Source: an uncultured Hyphomicrobiales bacterium (GTDB lineage Bacteria; Pseudomonadota; Alphaproteobacteria; Rhizobiales; Devosiaceae). From it: DNA of 64,000 bases. Below the pieces are notes generated by a model. It saw only the letters and a list, made by a program, of their open reading frames with translations. It did no database searches and had not been told where the DNA came from. Numbering within the stretch: position 1 is the stretch's first letter; each line of letters starts with the position of its first letter. This document shows positions 28,096 to 36,838 of the stretch, one piece after another. Location of the stretch: the NCBI GenBank assembly GCA_903828145.1, contig CAIKKY010000031.1:1-64000 (forward strand), read 5' to 3'. Both the position numbers and the translations under genes were made by a program.

Positions 28096-29082
28096 ATGTT
28101 TGTGGTGGGCGGGGAGAGCCTGATTGACCTGATTTCCGAGCCGGTGGGCGCCGATGGCACGATCCGGCTCGTGGCTCATCAGGGCGGGTCGCCCTATAAT
28201 TGCGCCATCGCGCTCAGCAAGCTGGGTAATGACACCGGCTTTCTCTGTCCCATCAGTCAGGATGGGCTTGGCACATACCTCATGGGGCCGCTTGCCGCTG
28301 TGGGCGTCAAGCCGCTGCTTGCCGAGCGGGTTGCGGCGCCCACCACGCTTGCGGTGGTCACCTATGATGACAAGCGCAACGCGAATTATGGGTTTTACCG
28401 CAGCGCAGACCGCGCCTTTACCCGCGAGGGGCTGCTGAAGGCCCTGCCGGAAAAGCTCGATGTGTTTCAGGTCGGCGGGTTCTGCCCGATCAAGCCCGAG
28501 GATGCTGAAGTCTGGCTCGCCGTGGCGACCGAAGCCATGAAGCGCGGCGCGGCGCTGTCGATGGACCCCAATGTGCGGCCCTCGCTGGTTGATGATTTTG
28601 CCGGCTATGTACGTCGCCTCAACAGTTTCCTCGATATCGTGCAGCTCGTGAAAGTCTCGATCGAGGATCTCGTCGCGCTCAAGACCAATGGGCAGGCGAA
28701 GTCGCTTTCAGAAGCCGAGGAAGATCGGCTTGTTGAGGACTATGTCGCGGATTTCCTGTCGCGGCCCCGGCTCGAGCTGGTCATTGTCACCTATGGCGAG
28801 CGCGGCTCGCGCGCGTTCACCAAGTCCGCGCGGGCTGAGCAGGGCGTTCACGCCGCTGAGCCCTTTGGCGACACGGTGGGGGCTGGCGACAGCCTGATGG
28901 CCGGTGTGTTGACCCAGGCGCAGGAATGGGGCGCGCTGAAGCCCGGCGGGCTGGCGGCGCTATCGGCCGAGAAGCTCACCCAGCTTCTGCGCTTTGGCGC
29001 GGTGGTGGCCGGGCTCAATTGCCGTCATGTCGGCTGCGTGCCCCCCAGCCGTGCTGAGGTGGATGCCGTCCTGCGCGGCTGA
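28096..29082 (+). CDS. PfkB-family carbohydrate kinase (2-keto-3-deoxygluconate kinase-like or fructokinase)
   Basis: This 328-residue PfkB/ribokinase-fold protein starts MFVVGGESLIDL after an AAAGGGG site. The family signature DTVGAGDSLMAG, with the catalytic Asp, lies near residue 263. Sugar contacts include GGSPYNCAIAL near the N-terminus. Its proximity to eda fits KDG phosphorylation, but fructokinases look similar. It would phosphorylate a product from the upstream dehydratase or fusion enzyme. Confidence 0.85.
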   Translation: MFVVGGESLIDLISEPVGADGTIRLVAHQGGSPYNCAIALSKLGNDTGFLCPISQDGLGTYLMGPLAAVGVKPLLAERVAAPTTLAVVTYDDKRNANYGFYRSADRAFTREGLLKALPEKLDVFQVGGFCPIKPEDAEVWLAVATEAMKRGAALSMDPNVRPSLVDDFAGYVRRLNSFLDIVQLVKVSIEDLVALKTNGQAKSLSEAEEDRLVEDYVADFLSRPRLELVIVTYGERGSRAFTKSARAEQGVHAAEPFGDTVGAGDSLMAGVLTQAQEWGALKPGGLAALSAEKLTQLLRFGAVVAGLNCRHVGCVPPSRAEVDAVLRG

Positions 29083-29157
29083 ACCCTATTGGTAAAACAC
29101 CGTAGATATTTTTCCTGATCCGGGTTTAGATCGGCCGTACCCAAGGGGGAGGCCGCA

Positions 29158-29949
29158 TTGGCCCGGCTCGCGCTTGCTTTGGACAGAGATGTGCCTGAAG
29201 GCGCCGATACGCTCGCGCTCAATGTCCGGGGCCGCACGGCTGAGGCCCTGTTCCGGCACCTGGGACAACCGGTGCTGTTCTACAAGGTGGTGCCCGAGAT
29301 CATGCTGCTGTTTCTGGGCCGAGGCCGGGTGGCCGGGCTCGAGAGCCTTGGGGATGGGCGGCTCATCGGTCGGCTCGACCGGGTGGAGCGGTTTCTGGCC
29401 CCGGTTTCGGCGGTGAGTGAGGCCTCGGCACCGGGGGTCAAGACGCATCTGGCGCTTGGGGGGGAGCGGTTTCAGAAGGTGCTTGATGACGCCGGTGTGG
29501 GCCTCGACGCGGGCGCGACCACCGCCCTTGCCGAGGCTGCGCTGCAGTTTGAACGCGCGGCGCGGACCGGCGGTGCAGCGCCTTATCTCGCCATTCACGA
29601 TCAGGTGCTGGGGCGGTGGGACTATCGCTGCGCGTTTACCGGCGCGCGCTTTGCGGCGGCCCGCGAGCGGCCTCACCCCGACCTCAGCGTCATTGCCATT
29701 CAGCCGCGCGAGCAGGGCGGGCCGCTGCACACCCGCAATTTTCTCCCCGCAACGGCCGATGCTGCGCAGGCGTTTCAATCGGGCGCACTCGCGGTGGGCT
29801 CCGATTACGGGCTTGTGGTCGCCGCCGGGCGGATTGAAGCGGGCCTCACCGAGCGGCTGCTGCCCCACCTTTTGCTGCCCGAGGATGACGCGTTGTGGCC
29901 GAGCCCTGAGCTTCTGCGCTACCATCGGCGCGAAATTGCGGGGCTGTGA
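29158..29949 (+). CDS. HNH-nuclease-like protein with the catalytic residues lost
   Basis: This 263-residue protein starts at a TTG (29158) after AAGGGGGAGG. The C-terminal half has the frame of an HNH restriction-type domain: WDYRCAFTG (residues 154-162), IAIQP (179-183) where AHIRP is expected, RN at 193-194, then AAQAFQSG (202-209) where VHWMFDRG is expected, and an end ELLRYHRREI. Both catalytic histidines appear as Ala. The N-terminal ~150 residues resemble the accessory domain of these proteins. A dead nuclease, a DNA-binding relic or another role are all possible. It lies between kdgK-like and eda genes. Confidence 0.5.
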   Translation: MARLALALDRDVPEGADTLALNVRGRTAEALFRHLGQPVLFYKVVPEIMLLFLGRGRVAGLESLGDGRLIGRLDRVERFLAPVSAVSEASAPGVKTHLALGGERFQKVLDDAGVGLDAGATTALAEAALQFERAARTGGAAPYLAIHDQVLGRWDYRCAFTGARFAAARERPHPDLSVIAIQPREQGGPLHTRNFLPATADAAQAFQSGALAVGSDYGLVVAAGRIEAGLTERLLPHLLLPEDDALWPSPELLRYHRREIAGL

Positions 29950-30036
29950 TCGCCTCCGCCGCTGCGCTAAAAAGGCTTGAAACCGCAGAGGATGCACCCT
30001 AACCCTCAGCGCCATTCTTCTCCAAGGACGCCCGCC

Positions 30037-30675
30037 ATGCCGCAAGATGTCTTGAAGCTTCGTCAGGTTCTGTCGATTTCGCCGGTCATCCCGGTCATCG
30101 TCATCGACGATGTGTCGATTGCCCGCCCTTTGGCCGAGGCGCTGGTCGAAGGCGGGCTGATGGTGCTGGAAGTCACGCTGCGCACCGAGGGGGCTCTGCG
30201 GGCGATTGCCGAAATGGCCAAGGTGCCGGGCGCCATTGTTGGCTCCGGTACGGTGCGCAATGCGCTGCAGATGGGCCATTCGGTGGATGCGGGGGCGCAA
30301 TTCATGGTGTCGCCGGGTGCATCGCCCCGGTTGCTTGACGCCGCTGAGGCGCATTCCATTCCGCTGCTGCCGGGCATTGCCACGCCGACCGAGGCGATGA
30401 CGGCGGCTGAGCACGGCTACCAGATGCTGAAGTTCTTCCCGGCGGAAGCGCTCGGGGGCGCGAAGGTGCTGAAGGCCTATGCCTCGCCCCTGCCCGATAT
30501 TACGTTCTGCCCCACGGGCGGCATTGATGTGGTGAAGGCCCGCGATTATCTGGCGCTCCCCAATGTCATCTGCGTTGGTGGGTCGTGGATCATGCCGGCC
30601 GATGCCCTGGCCAACCGCGACTGGAAGCGGGTTACGGCGCTGGCGCGGGAAGCCGCGCAGCTGAAGTCGGTCTGA
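30037..30675 (+). CDS. eda: KDPG/KHG aldolase
   Basis: This 212-residue class I aldolase splits 2-keto-3-deoxy-6-phosphogluconate into pyruvate and glyceraldehyde 3-phosphate. The Schiff-base Lys lies in MLKFFPAEALGG, the catalytic Glu in EVTLRTEGAL, and the phosphate-binding loop in CPTGGID. The ATG at 30037 follows AAGGACG. The modA gene starts in its stop codon (TGATG). The kinase and aldolase nearby would complete an Entner-Doudoroff-type end of the sugar-acid pathway. Confidence 0.95.
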   Translation: MPQDVLKLRQVLSISPVIPVIVIDDVSIARPLAEALVEGGLMVLEVTLRTEGALRAIAEMAKVPGAIVGSGTVRNALQMGHSVDAGAQFMVSPGASPRLLDAAEAHSIPLLPGIATPTEAMTAAEHGYQMLKFFPAEALGGAKVLKAYASPLPDITFCPTGGIDVVKARDYLALPNVICVGGSWIMPADALANRDWKRVTALAREAAQLKSV

Positions 30676-31409
30676 TGCGCCGCATCCTGATAGCTCTGGG
30701 CCTCCTCATGGTCGCTGAGGGCGCAGTGGCGGGCGAGGTGAAGGTGGCTGTCGCCTCCAATTTCACCGTAACCGCGGAACGTCTGGCCGCAGCGTTCACG
30801 GCCAGGACGGGCGATGAAGCGGTGCTGAGCTTTGGCGCGTCGGGCGCGCTCTATACCCAGATCGCGCAAGGGGCGCCCTTCGAGGTGCTGCTCTCGGCCG
30901 ATGGCGCCCGCCCCCGCATGGCCATTGAAAATGGCTTTGCGGTCGGGGGCACACGCCAGACCTATGCGATTGGTGCGCTGGTGCTCTATGCGCCCGGCCT
31001 TGACCTGACGTCGGGGTTCGGGGTGCTCAAGGCCGACGCCTTTGCGCACCTTGCCGTTGCCGATCCCACCACGTCGCCCTATGGGGCGGCGGCGGATTTC
31101 GCGCTGGCGGCGCTCGGGCTCAAGGGCCCGCTGGCTGACCGGCTGGTGGTGGGCGAAAACATCGGCCAGACGCTGCAATTTATCGAAAGCGGCAATGCCG
31201 AGCTCGGGTTTGTCGCGCTCGCGCAGGTGATGGATCAGGACAAGGCCCATGTGTGGGTCGTGCCGCGCAGCCTCTACCGGCCCATCGCGCAGGACGCGGT
31301 GTTGCTGAACCCCGGCGCGGACAATGCTGTGGCCAAGGCCTTTCTCGACTTCCTGAAATCGGATGAGGCGCGGACCATCATCGGCGCTTCGGGCTATGAA
31401 CTGCCCTGA
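30675..31409 (+). CDS. modA: Molybdate ABC transporter substrate-binding protein
   Basis: This 244-residue protein has a signal peptide (MRRILIALGLLMVAEGAVAG) followed by the ModA pattern VAVASNFT, LSFGASGALYTQI and ATYAIGALVLYAPG-like segments, with a terminal KSDEARTIIGASGYELP. It binds molybdate or tungstate in the periplasm. Its ATG overlaps the eda stop by one base, an unusual metabolic-transport coupling. Confidence 0.92.
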   Translation: MRRILIALGLLMVAEGAVAGEVKVAVASNFTVTAERLAAAFTARTGDEAVLSFGASGALYTQIAQGAPFEVLLSADGARPRMAIENGFAVGGTRQTYAIGALVLYAPGLDLTSGFGVLKADAFAHLAVADPTTSPYGAAADFALAALGLKGPLADRLVVGENIGQTLQFIESGNAELGFVALAQVMDQDKAHVWVVPRSLYRPIAQDAVLLNPGADNAVAKAFLDFLKSDEARTIIGASGYELP

Positions 31410-31430
31410 ACGGAAGGCTAGGGTCGGCGC

Positions 31431-32111
31431 ATGGATGCGCTCTATTCACCGATCCTGTTGACCCTCGGGCTGGCCGCCAGTGTGACGCTGGTGCTGCTGG
31501 TCCTCGGCACGCCCCTGGCGTGGTGGCTCAGCCAATCGCATTCCCGCTACAAGGAGGCGGTGGCGGCCATCGTGCAATTGCCGCTGGTGCTGCCCCCGAC
31601 AGTGCTCGGGTTTTACCTGTTGATCGCGCTCGGCCCGTCCGGGCCCGGCGGGTGGCTTGCCGGGCTTTGGGGCGCGCGCACTCTTGCCTTTTCATTCACC
31701 GGGCTCGTCATCGGCTCGGTCATTTACTCACTGCCCTTCATGGTCCAGCCGCTGCGCAATGGCTTTGATGCCATGGGGCGCGAACCGATCGAGGCGGCAA
31801 CGACGCTCGGTGCCTCGGGCTGGCAGCGGTTCTGGCGGGTGGCGGTACCGGCAGCGCGGCCGGGCTATATCACCGGCGCGGTGCTGACCTTTGCCCATAC
31901 CGTGGGCGAGTTTGGCGTGGTGCTGATGATCGGCGGGAATATCCCGGGCGAAACGCGCGTCGTCTCGGTGGCGATTTACAATGCGGTGGAGCGGCTCGAT
32001 TGGGGCACAGCGCATCTGTTGGCGCTCGGCCTCGTGGTGTTTGCGTTTTTCACCATCACGCTCATCAGCCTCGCGGCGCGGCGGGGGGCCGAGCGCGTGA
32101 CGCGCGATTGA
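31431..32111 (+). CDS. modB: Molybdate ABC transporter permease
   Basis: This 226-residue protein has about five or six hydrophobic segments and the EAA-like loop EPIEAATTLGASGWQRFWRV that contacts the ATPase. GEFGVVLMIGGNIPGETRV is the ModB signature. No modC ATPase gene follows; a LysR gene comes next. ModC must be encoded elsewhere, or the transporter shares an ATPase. Confidence 0.93.
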   Translation: MDALYSPILLTLGLAASVTLVLLVLGTPLAWWLSQSHSRYKEAVAAIVQLPLVLPPTVLGFYLLIALGPSGPGGWLAGLWGARTLAFSFTGLVIGSVIYSLPFMVQPLRNGFDAMGREPIEAATTLGASGWQRFWRVAVPAARPGYITGAVLTFAHTVGEFGVVLMIGGNIPGETRVVSVAIYNAVERLDWGTAHLLALGLVVFAFFTITLISLAARRGAERVTRD

Positions 32112-32166
32112 GCCTTGGCGTTATTTCCCGTAAGCCTTGGGGCTGATTGACCGAACCGAGGTTGCC

Positions 32167-33078
32167 TTGCCCCAGGATCTCGCGCGTATCCGTGCTTTCG
32201 TCCAGGTGTTCGACGCTGGCGGCTTTTCCGCCGCCGCGCGGACGCATGGGCGCTCGAAGGCGCTGTTGTCGAAATATGTCACCGAGCTTGAAGATCATCT
32301 CGGTGTGCGGCTCATGAACCGCACGACGCGCAAGCTGGGGCTGACCGAAGAGGGGGAAGCCTATTATCGCGAAGCCAGCCAGATTCTGCAGCAGCTCGAT
32401 GACCTCGATGCGTCAATCACGGAGCAATCGGCCAGCCCGCGCGGGCTGATCCGCATTTCGGCGCCGCGTAATTTCGGCGAGCGCAGCCTTGCGCCTGCGA
32501 TATTCGCGTTTCTCGCGGAAAACCCGCTGGTCTCCATTGATCTGCGGCTCGAAGACCGCTTCGTCGATCTTGTGGAAGAGGGCATTGATGTCGCGCTGCG
32601 GATCACCACGCTGTCGGATTCGTCGCTGATTGCGCGCAAGATTGCGCAGGCGGGTCGGGCGCTCGTCGTTGCACCCTCGCTGCTCGAGCGCGTCGGTACG
32701 CCCAAGCGTCCGGAAGACCTGCGCGGTCTGCCGATGATCCTCGACAGCAACATGGCCCATATCGGTCAGTGGCGCTTTGTGGATCACGGCCAGCCGCTCA
32801 GCGTTTCGGTGACGGCCGGTCGCGTGCGGGTCAATTCGCCAGTGGCGGCGGTGGATGCGGCTGCGGCGGGCCTTGGCTTTGCCTTCGTGCCGCGCATGCT
32901 GGCTGAAGTCCATGTGGCTGAGGGGCGGCTCGTTTCAGTGCTGGATAGTTTCGCGGTTGAACATACCAGCCTGTTTGCGGTCTATCCGCACAAGAAGCAT
33001 CTCGCCGCCAAGGTGCGCGCGCTGATCGACCATCTGGTCGAATGGTATTCGGACCCCAACCGGCTCACTCTCGCCTGA
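32167..33078 (+). CDS. LysR-family transcriptional regulator
   Basis: This 303-residue regulator has its winged helix in the first 60 residues (FSAAARTHGRSKALLSKYVTELEDHLGVRLMNRTTRKLGLTEEG) and a substrate-binding domain from about residue 90. The TTG at 32167 has GAGG five bases before it; a TTG at 32137 is an alternative. Members of this type often control a divergent gene, but here no divergent neighbour is near, and modAB lies upstream on the same strand. A target cannot be assigned from the sequence. Confidence 0.88.
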   Translation: MPQDLARIRAFVQVFDAGGFSAAARTHGRSKALLSKYVTELEDHLGVRLMNRTTRKLGLTEEGEAYYREASQILQQLDDLDASITEQSASPRGLIRISAPRNFGERSLAPAIFAFLAENPLVSIDLRLEDRFVDLVEEGIDVALRITTLSDSSLIARKIAQAGRALVVAPSLLERVGTPKRPEDLRGLPMILDSNMAHIGQWRFVDHGQPLSVSVTAGRVRVNSPVAAVDAAAAGLGFAFVPRMLAEVHVAEGRLVSVLDSFAVEHTSLFAVYPHKKHLAAKVRALIDHLVEWYSDPNRLTLA

Positions 33079-33187
33079 TCGGGCGCGGGTGCCGCGCCGT
33101 ATTGGTGCATGCGACGTTCCCGAGCCTTGCCCCCGGCCTCAGCGAGGCTATGGTGCGCCCCAATCCCTGAATAAAGACAAAGAGCCC

Positions 33188-34207
33188 ATGTCCCAGCATC
33201 TGCCCGCCGGCCATCCCGCTGTGAAGCCCCCGAAAGTGGGGGTGCTTCTGTCCAATCTCGGTACGCCCGATGCGACCGATTATTGGTCGATGCGGCGCTA
33301 CCTTTCGGAATTCCTGTCGGACCAGCGGGTGATCGAGCTGCCGAAAATCCTCTGGCAGCCGCTCCTGCAGGGGATCATCCTGTCGGTCCGGCCGCAGAAA
33401 TCGGGCGCCAATTACAAGCGCATCTGGGATCAGGAGGCCAATGACTCGCCGCTGCGCGTCATCGCCAAGCGGCAGGTCGCCAAGCTGCAGACGCGGCTGG
33501 GGGAGAGCGCCGTGGTGGCCTATGGCATGCGCTATGGCAACCCGTCGCTGGCCTCGGGGATCGCGCAATTGCAGGAGGCCGGATGCACCCGTATCCTGCT
33601 CGCACCGCTTTATCCGCAATATTCAGCCACCACGGTGGGCACGGCCAATGACAGGGCCTTTGAAACGCTCATGAAAATGCGCTGGCAACCCGCCATCCGC
33701 ACGCTGCCGGCCTATTTCGAGGAACCGGCCTATGTGAAGGCGCTGGCCGAGAGCATAGCGGAGGGCGTGGCGAAGCTCGACTTCACCCCCGATGTGATCC
33801 TCACGTCCTATCACGGCATGCCGATCACCTATCTGACCAATGGCGACCCGTACCATTGCCAGTGTTTCAAGACGACGCGGCTCGTGCGCGAGTATCTCGG
33901 CTGGGCCCCTGAAAAGCTGAAGGTCACGTTCCAGAGCCGGTTCGGGCCGTCGAAATGGCTGCAGCCCTACACCGACAAGACGCTGATGGCGCTGCCCAAA
34001 GAGGGCAAAACCAAGGTGGCGGTCGTGGCCCCGGCCTTTTCGGTCGATTGCATCGAAACACTCGAGGAAATCGCCATTACCGGCGAGGAAGAGTTCATAC
34101 ATGCCGGCGGCGAGCGCTACGCCTATATTCCCTGCCTCAATGACAGCGACCGGGGCATGGACATGCTCGAAGCGGTGATCCGCAAGGAGCTGATGGGCTG
34201 GGTCTGA
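33188..34207 (+). CDS. hemH: Ferrochelatase
   Basis: This 339-residue enzyme inserts Fe(II) into protoporphyrin IX to make heme. Recognition rests on VGVLLSNLGTPD, the metal-site His in SYHGMPITY (near residue 200) and QSRFGPSKWLQPYTD near residue 252. The C-terminal block containing VVAPAFSVDCIETLEEI has a Glu of the active site. The gene stands alone and converges on ligD with a gap of 16 bp. Confidence 0.95.
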   Translation: MSQHLPAGHPAVKPPKVGVLLSNLGTPDATDYWSMRRYLSEFLSDQRVIELPKILWQPLLQGIILSVRPQKSGANYKRIWDQEANDSPLRVIAKRQVAKLQTRLGESAVVAYGMRYGNPSLASGIAQLQEAGCTRILLAPLYPQYSATTVGTANDRAFETLMKMRWQPAIRTLPAYFEEPAYVKALAESIAEGVAKLDFTPDVILTSYHGMPITYLTNGDPYHCQCFKTTRLVREYLGWAPEKLKVTFQSRFGPSKWLQPYTDKTLMALPKEGKTKVAVVAPAFSVDCIETLEEIAITGEEEFIHAGGERYAYIPCLNDSDRGMDMLEAVIRKELMGWV

Positions 34208-34223
34208 TCCGCCGAAACGCTCA

Positions 34224-36746
34224 TCAGGCCAGCAGCCGCTCGGGCACCAGTTTCTGCTCGATAGTGAAATAGTCCGACCACGGATTCGGTCCTGCAAGGC
34301 GCTCCAAGACCTCGGCCAGCGAAAACCCGTTGGCCGCGGTCAGATGGCCCAACTCATCCCAGGCGACGGGCAGGGCACAGGGGGCACCGGGCCGGGCGCG
34401 GGTCGAAAACGGGCAGATGGCCGTCGCGCCGCGCTCGTTGCGCAGGTAATCCACAAACAGGCGGTCCTTGCGCCTCGCTTTACTCATGGTGGCGACATAC
34501 CGCTTCGGCTCATCGGCTTCGAGCCTTTTGGCGAATGCTCTGGCAAACTGCTTTACCGCCGACCAGTCGAGTGTGGGGGTCAGCGGGGCCACCACATGCA
34601 CGCCCTTACCACCCGTCAGCAGCGGGAAAGTGCTGAGCCCCAGCGCCGCCAGCCGGTCGCGGATGTCATAGGCGGCTGCCGTGACATGGGCAAAGGGCAG
34701 GCCCTCATCGGGATCGATATCGAACACCAGACGATCGGGGGTCTCCAGTTCGTCGGTGCGGCTGCCCCAGATATGGAATTCGAGTGTCGACATCTGCACG
34801 GCAGCGGCAATGCCGTTGAGTCCTTCGATAAACAGGTAGTCTTTGGTTTCGTTGTCCTTTTCGGTAATCGGCACCTTTTTCAGCGCGTCGGGGAAACCCC
34901 CTGAGTCATGCTTTTGAAAAAAGCAGGCTCTGGCCCGGCCCTGCGGGCAGCGCACGAGGCTCAAAGGACGGCGAATGAGATGCGGCAGCATGCGCTCGGC
35001 AGCGCGCTCATAATAGGCGATGAGTTGCGCCTTGGTGACGCCCTGGCCGGGAAACACCACCCGATCGGGGTTGCTGAGCGCTATGCCCAGGCGCTTGGCG
35101 GCGGCGACACCCGCTGCGCCATCGGGCGGGGTCGCCTCGAGCCGGGCCGGGCGCTCGAGATGAATGACGTCGGCGCTTTTGTCGCCGCGCAGGCCAATGA
35201 ACGACGGGTGGCGCAGGTGGCCATCCGGTGTCAGCTCGGTAAAGGCGACTTCGGCCACGAGGTCAGGCTCAACCCAGCGGGCGGCCCGGGCGATGACACG
35301 CGGCACGTCTTCGAGGGGCGGCGTTTTGCGGCGCCGCCTGTCCAGCAGCCGTTGCACCGTTTCGGCGGTTTCGTGGGTATAGCCGGTGCCAACCCGGCCT
35401 CGATAGACCAGCCGGCCATCCTCCCACGTGCCCAGGATCAGGCTCGCGAAGGTGGATTTACGCTCTGAGGGGCGCCAGCCGACAATCACGAATTCCTGCC
35501 GTTTGGTGCATTTGATTTTCAACCAGGAGCGGCCCCGGTCGGGGCGGTACGGCGCATCGGCCAGCTTGGCGATCACGCCTTCCTCGCCATTGGCGCACAT
35601 GTGGTTCAGCACCTCTTCGCCATGGCCCTCCACGTGATCGGAATAGTGGATCGGGCCCTCGGTGGACGCGTCGGCGAGGGTCGCGCGCAGGATGGCCTTC
35701 CGCTCCTTATTGGGACGGCGTTCAAGCCGTTCGCCGTCTTTTTCCAGGATATCGAAGACGAAATAGGCCAGCGGCCCCCGTTTCGACAGATGGTCCTTCA
35801 GGGTGGAAAAATCCGACCGGCCATTTTTGATGGCGCAGATTTCACCATCAAGGAGCAGTGTACCCGCTGTGAGGCGACAGAGCGCAGGGACGAGATCGGC
35901 AAAGGTGTCGGTCCAGTCATTGCCGGCGCGGGTGTAAATCCGCACCTGATCCCCCGCGATTGCCGTGATGGCGCGGTAGCCATCATATTTCATCTCGAAC
36001 AGCCAGTCCCTGCCGGTGGGCACATGATCGACCAGCGTCGCCAGCTGCGGCGGGCTGAACGCGGGCAGGGCTTGCGCCTTGCCCATTGACCAGACGGCGA
36101 CATCGGCACTTTCGCCAGCCTGGGCGGCGGCGCGGCGGGCCGATTTGCGGGCCGGTCGGCCCGCTGCAATGTCCTCGAGCGTTCGGCCCGAGATGACGCT
36201 GGTCTCAAAGCGGGCAACCAGATCGTCGGTTTCGCTGGCGGTGCCGTCCCGGCGCTTGATCAGCAGCCAGTTTTCGCGCGGGCCGGATCGGGTCTGCTGG
36301 TCACGGCCCTTCATGTGGACGAGAACCCATTCGCCCTGCATCCGCTGGCCATTGAGCCGAAACTTGAGATCACCCGTGGCCAGGCCCTCGTGCGGATCGC
36401 CCAGCGGCTCCCAGGTGCCTTCATCCCAGACCATCACGGTGCCACCGCCATATTCGCCCTCAGGAATGGTGCCCTCGAAGCTGCCGTAATCGAGCGGGTG
36501 ATCTTCGACGTGCACCGCAAGCCGCCGGTCGGCCGGATCAAGCGAAGGCCCCTTGGTGACAGCCCAGCTTTTCAGCACGCCGTCGAGTTCGAGCCGGAAA
36601 TCGAAATGGAGGCGCGTCGCAGCGTGTTTTTGCACGACGAAGCGGCGGGTTGGCCCGGATGGCACCGGTGCCGTGCCCTCGGGCTCCGCGGTGCGGGTAA
36701 AGTCGCGCTTTTTCTGATAGGGCTGCAGCGGATCGGTGCGGGTCAT
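34224..36746 (-). CDS. ligD: ATP-dependent DNA ligase D (end joining)
   Basis: This 840-residue fusion protein has three domains. The first is a 3'-phosphoesterase (about residues 30-150, KHAATRLHFDFRLELDGVL). The second is an ATP-dependent ligase (about residues 230-500) with the AMP-binding Lys in FEMKYDGYRA. The third is a primase-polymerase (about residues 550-820) with the Asp pair in LVFDIDPDEG. It joins broken DNA ends held by Ku. Its ATG overlaps the TGA of the ancestral Ku frame (36743-36745), so the two were coupled. Confidence 0.95.
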   Translation of the reverse strand: MTRTDPLQPYQKKRDFTRTAEPEGTAPVPSGPTRRFVVQKHAATRLHFDFRLELDGVLKSWAVTKGPSLDPADRRLAVHVEDHPLDYGSFEGTIPEGEYGGGTVMVWDEGTWEPLGDPHEGLATGDLKFRLNGQRMQGEWVLVHMKGRDQQTRSGPRENWLLIKRRDGTASETDDLVARFETSVISGRTLEDIAAGRPARKSARRAAAQAGESADVAVWSMGKAQALPAFSPPQLATLVDHVPTGRDWLFEMKYDGYRAITAIAGDQVRIYTRAGNDWTDTFADLVPALCRLTAGTLLLDGEICAIKNGRSDFSTLKDHLSKRGPLAYFVFDILEKDGERLERRPNKERKAILRATLADASTEGPIHYSDHVEGHGEEVLNHMCANGEEGVIAKLADAPYRPDRGRSWLKIKCTKRQEFVIVGWRPSERKSTFASLILGTWEDGRLVYRGRVGTGYTHETAETVQRLLDRRRRKTPPLEDVPRVIARAARWVEPDLVAEVAFTELTPDGHLRHPSFIGLRGDKSADVIHLERPARLEATPPDGAAGVAAAKRLGIALSNPDRVVFPGQGVTKAQLIAYYERAAERMLPHLIRRPLSLVRCPQGRARACFFQKHDSGGFPDALKKVPITEKDNETKDYLFIEGLNGIAAAVQMSTLEFHIWGSRTDELETPDRLVFDIDPDEGLPFAHVTAAAYDIRDRLAALGLSTFPLLTGGKGVHVVAPLTPTLDWSAVKQFARAFAKRLEADEPKRYVATMSKARRKDRLFVDYLRNERGATAICPFSTRARPGAPCALPVAWDELGHLTAANGFSLAEVLERLAGPNPWSDYFTIEQKLVPERLLA

Positions 36747-36838
36747 GGGCCTGACCTTTTACCGGCAGGTGCCTTGCGGCCCGGAGCGGCTTTGCTGGAC
36801 TTGGTGGCGGTATCGGCGGGTTCGCGCTCAAGGCTGCG

